Origin: Alistipes sp.
GTDB lineage: Bacteria > Bacteroidota > Bacteroidia > Bacteroidales > Rikenellaceae
Length of the DNA: 5,445 nt
Direction: 5' to 3'
NCBI GenBank assembly: GCA_017391435.1
Contig: JAFOYS010000146.1
Coordinates: 1 to 5,445, forward strand
Made by a program: the position numbers and the translations under genes. Of this stretch, positions 1-5,445 are shown one piece after another. How positions within the stretch are numbered: the stretch's first letter is position 1; every line of letters begins with the position of its first letter. The notes under the pieces are model-generated. The model was not told the origin of the DNA. It worked only from the letters and a program-made list of their open reading frames with translations, and did no database searches.

Positions 1-505
1 GCTTGCATCATTTATCAGTGGCTTGGGCAAATTTGCCATTATCTGCCTAAAGGTTTTTGTGGCAATAGTAATCTTTGGAATGATATTCTTTGTACTCTCA
101 CTAATTACAGCCTTTTTGGCCATTGTAACGGGCATAGGCACCAACATTATCGCAGCGGGAGAGTTTGGAACTATTGCCAATGTAATCTCTACCTTTGGCA
201 CTGGGCTGACCCTGAGCGCACTCTTTGCAGTGCTTGTACCAACGATGGTTATAATATACCTTCTCGGCTCGCTTATATTGGGCAGTAAGCCTCGTGGATG
301 GGTGCTGCTCTGTGCAATGATTATCTGGATACTGGTAATTATCGGCCTATTTACAACGGCTATAAGCACCGTAAACAGTATGGGCGTAGATGAGGTTGAG
401 CGCATAATGAAGCGCGACTATGACGAGCCGCGACTTGACGAGCCATTAGACACTCTACAGTACCAGAGACTGCTCTATGACAACAACGCTCAGAGTATAG
501 ACTAA
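1..505 (+). CDS. C-terminal part of a membrane protein resembling the PspC-family membrane tail (5' end outside window)
   Basis: The frame that ends at TAA 503-505 is open to the left edge (first full codon at 2-4), so this is the last 167 residues of a longer protein. The TTG at 23 is therefore not a convincing start. Visible are a long hydrophobic stretch at about residues 11-47, a second at about 68-94, a short 'GSKPRGW' turn, and a third at about 99-120. An acidic, soluble tail of about 45 residues follows, rich in Asp, Glu and Arg. This order (long hydrophobic block, Gly-rich loop, second block, 'KP..GW' turn, last helix) resembles the C-terminal half of Bacteroidota PspC-domain proteins, which are envelope-stress-related inner-membrane proteins. 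That assignment comes from remembered family pattern only: the diagnostic PspC domain would lie upstream of the window. The gene is followed after 16 bases by a terminator, so it ends its own transcription unit. Confidence 0.6.
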   Translation, partial: LASFISGLGKFAIICLKVFVAIVIFGMIFFVLSLITAFLAIVTGIGTNIIAAGEFGTIANVISTFGTGLTLSALFAVLVPTMVIIYLLGSLILGSKPRGWVLLCAMIIWILVIIGLFTTAISTVNSMGVDEVERIMKRDYDEPRLDEPLDTLQYQRLLYDNNAQSID

Positions 506-521
506 CTGAAAAAATATTGGG

Positions 522-548
522 AAAAGCGGCATAATAGTCGCTTTTTTT
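522..548 (+). terminator. Intrinsic terminator after the membrane-protein gene
   Basis: The arm AAAAGCGGC (522-530) pairs with GTCGCTTTT (537-545) as a 9-bp stem with one G-T wobble (529/538) and a six-base ATAATA loop (531-536). The T run 542-548 supplies the U tract and overlaps the stem's distal arm. It starts 16 bases after the stop codon at 505. The outer four pairs are A-U, so the G/C-rich core is only five pairs including the wobble, and termination may be incomplete. Confidence 0.7.
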
Positions 549-549
549 G

Positions 550-557
550 TATCTTTG
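550..557 (+). promoter_or_regulatory. Bacteroidota -7 promoter box (TATCTTTG)
   Basis: TATCTTTG fits the TAnnTTTG consensus of the primary Bacteroidota sigma factor exactly. No clear TTTG/TTG -33 element is found about 19-20 bases upstream, where the terminator stem lies, so the call rests on the -7 box and its position. Transcription would begin near 563-566, leaving a leader of only about 12-15 bases. The leader is A-rich (ATAAAATTTAGCAAA) with no Shine-Dalgarno sequence, as is usual in this phylum. It should drive the lipoprotein gene and probably the two genes behind it. Confidence 0.65.
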
Positions 558-577
558 CACAGATAAAATTTAGCAAA

Positions 578-3500
578 ATGAGAAAGATATACATCACACT
601 GCTTGCAGCAGCAACACTACTTTTAGGCTGTAATCCTACACCAAGTGGGGATGAGCCAACACCAACACCAACACCAACACCAGATAGTGGTGATAAACTC
701 AAGGAGTTTACAGTGGCTATCAATGACAGCAACACAGATGCCCTTTGGCAGGGAGATGAGAAGATTACTGTGCTGAGATTTGACTCGCCAACATCTCGTC
801 CAGTGCTTGTGCAGTGCGCTATAGATAGCAAAACAGTCAACGGCAGCAGTGCCAAGTTCACCACTGCGGGGTATATCAACCAAATCGGTGAGCAGTATGC
901 TGTAATGCCTAAGACTACCGCCAGCGCAAGTAACTTTGCGGCTGGTAATAGCACAAATGGCAGACTATTCAAACTCAACATTGGCAGTCAGGCAATTAGT
1001 AGCGACGGCAAGAGCTCCTACCCGCTACTTGTCGGTAGTTGGGACAGTAGCAGCGGGGCCTTTACGATGGTTAACCCTCTATCAATCTTGAAGTTAACCC
1101 TTAAAACCCCAAGCTCTGAGCAGAACGACTATACGCTGAGCTCATTGACGCTAAAGAGTCTGAACAGTGAGCCACTCAAGGGCGAGGTGACGGTACTTAC
1201 AACCGAGTGCATTGCAAAGATTAGTAGCGCTGGGGATAGCCAGATAACTATCCCTTGCTCTGGCACAAAGATTACAAAGCAGGGAACAGAGCTTAATATC
1301 TTTATCCCTCATCAGCTCTACTCAAAGGGATTTGCCCTTACTCTTGCCTGCACAGAGGGTACTATGGAGACAACAATCCTTGAGAAGGGAGCAGATAGTT
1401 CTCAGAGCGGTGTTATCGCTGCTCAGGTTGAGGTTGCTCTTCAGAAGAGCGAGATATTTATGGCTCCAGTGCGCGTTACAGATAGCACTATTGCCATCGG
1501 CTGGACAATCAACGAGAAGAACATCGACTACATTAGTCAGATTATACCAAACAGCGCTGCCGACTACAGCGAGGAGACAACAAAAACCTACAAGGTGGCC
1601 CTCTACAGCGATGCAGAGATGAAAAATCTCGTCGTTAGCGTGGACAACATCCCTGGAAGCGCCTTTAAAAGCCCTACCGTGCCTCCGCGCTTTGTCTTTA
1701 CGGGTCTGAAGCCAAGTACAGAGTACTACGCAATGGTTCACAACACCACTGACAGTAAGAGCCCTAATGCGCCGTTGAAGGTAGCAACAGTAGCCCCAGT
1801 AGCAGAGCGCAATAAGGTAATTACATCAAATGCTACAGTAGGTAGCCTTATAGTTTACGAGAACTTTGAGGGTATCATCTACGCCGGTGAGCTTACAGCA
1901 CGCGCAGCAGGAGTCTCTCGCTCGGACCGTAGCGACCTTACATCGACCGTAAATCTGACAGGTGAGATTTCGCTCAGCGATACTGGTTTTATACTTGCCA
2001 ATGCTGGCACAGAGATTGGCCTATTTAACACTCTGGACGGCATTCTGGACGATATGAAACTCAATAAGTGGGGATGGATTGGCGGTAAGAGCGGCGCAAA
2101 TGGTGGCTCAATATGCGCTCGCCCTGGCTATGTGAAGATTGGAACAACGGCCAACCGTTCGTTTATCTGTACGCCGATTATCAATGCCCTACCAGCAGGT
2201 AAGAGCGCTACGGTACGCGTAGTGTTCAAGGCGGCACCTTATGGCGACTACGACAAACTTGAGATAACAGAGTCGGAGAAGCATATTGCCGTAAAGGCTT
2301 TGGGTGGCGCGACACTTGCCTCAAACTGGAAGATGGACTACTCAAGTGTCATCTCGGAGCAGACTCTAACCCTTGAGGGTACTACAAACACCGAGTGGAA
2401 GGAGTACTCAGTAACCCTTACAGGTGTTGTCAACGGAACATCTATCGCCATTGGCGGTGCGGCAGATGCAACGACAACAAACCGTCTGCTGCTTGACGAT
2501 GTACGCGTATATATTGACTCTATGGATGCTGTGCCACCTATCAAGGGTAAGATTACAGACCAGGCGGGAAGTAGTGTAGCGGGCGTTGTGGTCTCTGACG
2601 GCTTTACAGTGACAAAGACCGACAGCAACGGCATCTACGAGATTCCGTACAACGACAAGGCGACATTTATCTTCTACACAACACCGTCTCAGTATGAGAT
2701 TGCAAGGGCTACGGATGGCTATCCGCTCTTCTACAAGAGTATTGCTGGCAGCTCAAACTTTGACTTTACTCTCGGACAGTCTATCGCAAAGCAGGATGAG
2801 TGGCACCTCTATGTTATGGCTGACCCACAGACCAATCAGACAGGTAAACTATGCATACCATACTTTAGCAACTACATTGCAACAGATATCAAGGCTATGG
2901 TAGAGCGCGACGGCTTTAACAGTGCAAAGGATTGGAACTCAGGTAAACTTGCCTACGGTATGGTGCTGGGAGATGTTATCTGGAACAGCGCTACAGAGAG
3001 CTATATGGGCAGTATGAAGAGCGCTATGGCACCAGAGAAGACCCGCGTGAGCTGGTTTACAGTGCCTGGCAACCACGACTGGTACTCTTCTGACAGCGAC
3101 AAGAACCCTAACCTTAACTGCTACCACAAGTTTTTCGGCCCATCGGTCTACTCTTTTGATCGCGGCGATGTGCATATCGTAGGTATGAACAATGTCATCA
3201 CCGGTGCTGGCAAGGCTGTAGAGGATTACGAGGAGGGCTTTACCGAGCAGGAGTACAACTGGCTTGTCAAGGACCTTGAGCAGGTAGATGCATCGAAGTG
3301 CGTGGTGCTCTGCGTACACATCCCATTCTTTGACGGTGAGGTTGGCGTACGACATAACAAGTACTACAGCCAGACGCTGAACCTGCTGAAGAGATTCGCA
3401 AATGCATATATCTTCTCGGGACACAACCACTACTCTCGCCACTGGTTCCACAGCTCATACAACAATGTTCACGAGATTAACCACGGCGCGGCGTGCGGTC

Positions 3501-4189
3501 AGTACTGGAACCTCAAGATTTGCGCTGACGGAACTCCTGCGGGCTACTACCTCTACACCTTCAAGGGTAACGACATTTCAAACCACCTCTTCAAGGCGGC
3601 TGGAACGGCTGACTATAAGGCTGGTGCAAATGCTATGCGTATCTACTTGGGTACAGATAGCTACGACCCTAATATGCTCTGCGGCTATGGCAAGGATAGC
3701 AGTACGGTCTATGTAAACCTCTATAACGGCTATGTAAACAAGACCTCAGACTCCTCGCCACTCAACAAACCGTGGAGCGTAGAGCTCTTCTACAAGGGCA
3801 GCAAGGTCTGCGATATGACAAATGTTACCCGCAGCGACTCAAAGTATGGCTACCACGACAAGCCATCTGACTACGCAAGCAACTACAGCACTTGGGTGGT
3901 AAATAGCAACTACCTGAGAAACGATGCCGACTGGTGGTTTATCGCTCGCGCACTGACATCTAACAGCTCAATCAAGAACCGTGACGGAAATAAGTGGGGT
4001 GGCGCAATTACAAACAGCAGTTACAAGAAGACCACTACACACATCTATGCTGGCACACTACCAGAGTCGGTAACCCTTGACAGTAAGGATGTTATGGTGC
4101 GTGCTACAGCCCCTACAGGTCAGGTATATGAGGTTACAACATTTACCCGATTCTCGTCAATAGATGGCCTTGCTTGGGAGAGATATTAA
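578..4189 (+). CDS. Multidomain lipoprotein with C-terminal calcineurin-like metallophosphoesterase
   Basis: This 1203-residue protein begins with a type II signal peptide: Met-Arg-Lys, a hydrophobic core and lipobox LLLGC with acylated Cys18. A Pro-Thr linker follows (27-35). Residues about 40-288 look like a fimbrillin/Mfa-like beta-sandwich, about 292-405 like a fibronectin type III domain ('TGLKPSTEYYAMV'), and about 420-648 like a jelly-roll ending in 'LLLDDVRVY'. The catalytic half starts with a MetallophosN-type carboxypeptidase-regulatory-like fold (about 655-735). The calcineurin-like core comes next: D749-P-Q751, G798-D799, G831-N-H-D834, H914 and G948-H949-N-H951. A MetallophosC-type domain runs from about 965 to the end. 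Metal ligands are all present except that the usual DxH histidine is Gln751, as in CPPED1-type enzymes. It should be an envelope phosphomonoesterase or diesterase; the substrate is unknown. Family members I recall are about 500 residues, so roughly 600 extra N-terminal residues stand out. The start is set by the signal peptide and the promoter just upstream. The transporter gene follows after 6 bases. Confidence 0.93.
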   Translation: MRKIYITLLAAATLLLGCNPTPSGDEPTPTPTPTPDSGDKLKEFTVAINDSNTDALWQGDEKITVLRFDSPTSRPVLVQCAIDSKTVNGSSAKFTTAGYINQIGEQYAVMPKTTASASNFAAGNSTNGRLFKLNIGSQAISSDGKSSYPLLVGSWDSSSGAFTMVNPLSILKLTLKTPSSEQNDYTLSSLTLKSLNSEPLKGEVTVLTTECIAKISSAGDSQITIPCSGTKITKQGTELNIFIPHQLYSKGFALTLACTEGTMETTILEKGADSSQSGVIAAQVEVALQKSEIFMAPVRVTDSTIAIGWTINEKNIDYISQIIPNSAADYSEETTKTYKVALYSDAEMKNLVVSVDNIPGSAFKSPTVPPRFVFTGLKPSTEYYAMVHNTTDSKSPNAPLKVATVAPVAERNKVITSNATVGSLIVYENFEGIIYAGELTARAAGVSRSDRSDLTSTVNLTGEISLSDTGFILANAGTEIGLFNTLDGILDDMKLNKWGWIGGKSGANGGSICARPGYVKIGTTANRSFICTPIINALPAGKSATVRVVFKAAPYGDYDKLEITESEKHIAVKALGGATLASNWKMDYSSVISEQTLTLEGTTNTEWKEYSVTLTGVVNGTSIAIGGAADATTTNRLLLDDVRVYIDSMDAVPPIKGKITDQAGSSVAGVVVSDGFTVTKTDSNGIYEIPYNDKATFIFYTTPSQYEIARATDGYPLFYKSIAGSSNFDFTLGQSIAKQDEWHLYVMADPQTNQTGKLCIPYFSNYIATDIKAMVERDGFNSAKDWNSGKLAYGMVLGDVIWNSATESYMGSMKSAMAPEKTRVSWFTVPGNHDWYSSDSDKNPNLNCYHKFFGPSVYSFDRGDVHIVGMNNVITGAGKAVEDYEEGFTEQEYNWLVKDLEQVDASKCVVLCVHIPFFDGEVGVRHNKYYSQTLNLLKRFANAYIFSGHNHYSRHWFHSSYNNVHEINHGAACGQYWNLKICADGTPAGYYLYTFKGNDISNHLFKAAGTADYKAGANAMRIYLGTDSYDPNMLCGYGKDSSTVYVNLYNGYVNKTSDSSPLNKPWSVELFYKGSKVCDMTNVTRSDSKYGYHDKPSDYASNYSTWVVNSNYLRNDADWWFIARALTSNSSIKNRDGNKWGGAITNSSYKKTTTHIYAGTLPESVTLDSKDVMVRATAPTGQVYEVTTFTRFSSIDGLAWERY
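656..682 (+). repeat. In-frame hexanucleotide repeat (CCAACA)x4 plus CCA encoding the Pro-Thr linker
   Basis: Four perfect CCAACA units (656-679) and a trailing CCA encode Pro-Thr-Pro-Thr-Pro-Thr-Pro-Thr-Pro, residues 27-35, nine residues after the acylated cysteine. The linker presumably holds the folded domains away from the membrane. Because the unit is six bases, gain or loss of copies would change linker length without a frameshift. Confidence 0.9.
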
Positions 4190-4195
4190 CAGACA

Positions 4196-4756
4196 ATGGA
4201 GAGCTATTTAGAGATTATCGGCACTCTTGTAGGCTTTGTCTACCTCTGGTTAGAGTATAGGGCAAGCATCTATCTGTGGGTGGTAAATATCATTATGCCC
4301 GCAATATACCTTGTCCTGTTCTACGACGCTGGACTCTATGCCGATACGGCCATAAACATCTACTACCTCGTAGTAACGCTCTACGGCATTATCGCTTGGC
4401 GACGGGGCAAAGGTGGCAGTAGCGAGCTTACTATCAGCCACATAACAGCCCGCAGTGCAGCGGCTATGGTAGTCCTATACGCCGTTACGCAACTACTGTT
4501 CTGGTATCTGCTCTCGCACTATACAGATAGCACCGTGCCACTCTTTAACGCCCTTACCTCGGCGCTGAGTGTTGTGGGTATGTGGATGCTTGCCCGCAAG
4601 TATATAGAGCAGTGGATGGTATGGATTGTGGTAGATATACTCTCAGCAGCGCTCTATGCCCACAAGGGGCTATACCTTACGGCTATGCTCTACACAGCCT
4701 ATGCCGTAGTGGCAGTTTTCGGATACAGAAAGTGGAAAAAATTGATGACGCAATGA
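4196..4756 (+). CDS. pnuC: PnuC-family vitamin transporter, probably thiamine (PnuT-type)
   Basis: The 186-residue product is almost entirely membrane-embedded, with about seven hydrophobic segments, the size and topology of PnuC transporters. Family hallmarks include the N-terminal 'IIGTLVGFVYLWLEYR' helix, 'NIYYLVVTLYGIIAWRR' (about 54-70) and the WxxW motif W140-M-V-W143 followed by D147. The C-terminal 'YTAYAVVAVFGYRKWKK' is also typical. PnuC proteins are facilitators for nicotinamide riboside; paralogues carry thiamine (PnuT) or riboflavin (PnuX), with import driven by phosphorylation in the cytoplasm. The next gene is thiamine pyrophosphokinase and the two overlap (ATG 4753-4755, TGA 4754-4756). 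This favours thiamine as substrate, as in the Bacteroides pnuT operons; that choice rests on context, and nicotinamide riboside cannot be excluded. It starts 6 bases after the phosphoesterase stop with no promoter box between, so it is probably co-transcribed. Confidence 0.93.
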   Translation: MESYLEIIGTLVGFVYLWLEYRASIYLWVVNIIMPAIYLVLFYDAGLYADTAINIYYLVVTLYGIIAWRRGKGGSSELTISHITARSAAAMVVLYAVTQLLFWYLLSHYTDSTVPLFNALTSALSVVGMWMLARKYIEQWMVWIVVDILSAALYAHKGLYLTAMLYTAYAVVAVFGYRKWKKLMTQ

Positions 4757-5364
4757 ATAACTTTGAGGCAGTCGTAATCGCAAATGGAGAGTACCCTACA
4801 CGGGCAGAACTCTTGGAGATAATCCGCACCGCACCACTTGTTGTCTGCTGCGATGGCGCGGCAGATAGCCTTATTGCAAACGGAGGCGTTCCAGATATCA
4901 TTATCGGCGATCTGGACTCACTCTCTGCTCAGAGCCGCACAGAGTATCGCTCCATTACCATCCACAACCCCGACCAGCAGACCAACGACCAGACCAAGGC
5001 CGTAGAGTACCTGCTATCAAAGGGCATTACGCGCATAGCTATTCTCGGCGCTACAGGCCGCCGCGAGGACCATACAATCGCCAATATAGCCCTTACGGCC
5101 GAGTATATGAGCCGCGGAGCAGAGGTGGTGAGCCTTACTGACTACGGATGCTTTATCCCCTGCCGTGATAGCAAAACCTTCCACTGCAAGGCTGGCGCAC
5201 AGGTCTCAATCTTTAATATCAACGCCACCGACCTACACTCCGAGGGTCTTGACTACCCTATCTACGACTTTACCGCCCTCTGGCAGGGCACCCTCAACTG
5301 CTCCAGCACAGGAGCCTTTACCATCACCGCCCAAGGCGAGTATATTGTCTTTATCAGCTGGTAG
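4753..5364 (+). CDS. thiN: Thiamine pyrophosphokinase
   Basis: The 203-residue protein transfers diphosphate from ATP to thiamine, giving thiamine diphosphate in the cytoplasm. Family motifs appear in order: C-D34-G-A-A-D38, the acidic G52-D-L-D55-S56 loop that binds Mg-ATP, the 'TNDQTKA' segment (77-83, corresponding to the family TDxxKA), and G99-ATGRR-E-D106-H107. The C-terminal beta domain that helps bind thiamine is present, with 'TLNCSSTGAFTI' near the end. Length is normal for the family. The start ATG at 4753 overlaps the transporter stop by four bases (ATGA), which implies translational coupling. It places the 'FEAVVIANGEYP' strand at the N-terminus, as expected. The frame stays open upstream to a possible start at 4582, but that would add 57 residues lying wholly over the transporter gene and is unlikely. 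In Bacteroides, thiamine pyrophosphokinase genes are known neighbours of PnuT transporters. Confidence 0.95.
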   Translation: MNNFEAVVIANGEYPTRAELLEIIRTAPLVVCCDGAADSLIANGGVPDIIIGDLDSLSAQSRTEYRSITIHNPDQQTNDQTKAVEYLLSKGITRIAILGATGRREDHTIANIALTAEYMSRGAEVVSLTDYGCFIPCRDSKTFHCKAGAQVSIFNINATDLHSEGLDYPIYDFTALWQGTLNCSSTGAFTITAQGEYIVFISW

Positions 5365-5367
5365 CAA

Positions 5368-5445
5368 GGAAGTTAAGGAGTTTAAGGAGATTAAGGAGAT
5401 TAAGGACAAAAAAATCACTAAATTCCCTAAACTCCCTAAATTCCC
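5368..5445. repeat. 9-base-period repeat in two opposed arms, possible hairpin or terminator element (cut by window end)
   Basis: Four bases after the kinase stop codon, four 9-base units run in tandem: GGAAGTTAA (5368-5376), GGAGTTTAA (5377-5385), and GGAGATTAA twice (5386-5394, 5395-5403), then GGA. After the spacer CAAAAAAATCA (5407-5417) come units in the opposite sense: CTAAATTCC (5418-5426), CTAAACTCC (5427-5435), CTAAATTCC (5436-5444). GGAGTTTA (5377-5384) and TAAACTCC (5428-5435) are perfect reverse complements. Flanking units pair with mismatches or wobbles, so a long imperfect hairpin is possible. The right arm continues past the edge, so its full size and any U tract cannot be judged. 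It may end the transcription unit or be a dispersed intergenic repeat. Confidence 0.75.

Noticed and set aside
23..25. TTG as the start of the first gene
   Set aside because: The frame stays open to the left edge and the hydrophobic domain fits the C-terminal part of a longer protein, so the true start is probably outside the window.
931..938. Further TAnnTTTG matches (931-938; also 190-197 and 4758-4765)
   Set aside because: All lie within coding sequence, and the short motif recurs by chance; none is placed to serve a downstream gene start.
502..981. Minus-strand open frame of 159 codons spanning the intergenic region and lipoprotein start
   Set aside because: It covers the terminator, promoter and signal peptide of the real gene; its low-complexity Val-Gly run is just the complement of the Pro-Thr repeat.
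2939..3451. Long open frame of 170 codons on the minus strand
   Set aside because: It lies antisense inside the catalytic core of the phosphoesterase, has no recognisable domain, and is explained by codon bias of the + strand gene.
4582..4752. Upstream extension of the thiamine pyrophosphokinase frame
   Set aside because: It would overlap the last third of the transporter gene and adds sequence with no family match; the ATGA start at 4753 gives the normal length.
5368..5444. CRISPR-like short regular repeats
   Set aside because: Units are 9 bases, contiguous and without spacers between them, so this is a tandem and inverted repeat and not a CRISPR array.

Overview
The window looks like chromosomal DNA from a gut-type member of the Bacteroidales (phylum Bacteroidota). 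Pointers are a clean TAnnTTTG promoter box, A-rich gene leaders without a Shine-Dalgarno sequence, a Bacteroidota-style SPII lipoprotein with an added fimbrillin-like N-terminal half, and a PnuC-family transporter coupled to thiamine pyrophosphokinase. Genus cannot be fixed from sequence alone. All four genes lie on the + strand and coding density is high. I see no tRNA, rRNA, insertion sequence or CRISPR array.

Layout: (1) positions 1-505 hold the 3' end of a membrane protein that resembles the C-terminal membrane tail of Bacteroidota PspC-family proteins. (2) Positions 506-577 are a compact intergenic switch: an intrinsic terminator (522-548) immediately followed by a promoter -7 box (550-557). 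(3) Positions 578-4189 encode a 1203-residue lipoprotein. It has a Pro-Thr linker, about 600 residues of beta-sandwich domains, and a C-terminal calcineurin-like metallophosphoesterase of the MetallophosN/Metallophos/MetallophosC type. (4) Positions 4196-4756 encode a PnuC-family vitamin transporter, 6 bases downstream. (5) Positions 4753-5364 encode thiamine pyrophosphokinase, overlapping the transporter in an ATGA junction. (6) From 5368 to the window end there is a 9-base-period repeat arranged as two opposed arms, probably a hairpin or terminator-like intergenic element, cut by the edge.

Genes 3 to 5 look like one transcription unit. The simplest joint reading is vitamin salvage: the exported phosphoesterase removes phosphate from a vitamin ester outside the inner membrane, the transporter imports the free vitamin, and the kinase traps it as thiamine diphosphate. 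The transporter-kinase pairing matches the known PnuT/TPK thiamine uptake arrangement of Bacteroides. The role of the phosphoesterase is inference. No TPP riboswitch is visible in the short leader, which sets this locus apart from the THI-box-controlled thiamine operons described in the phylum.
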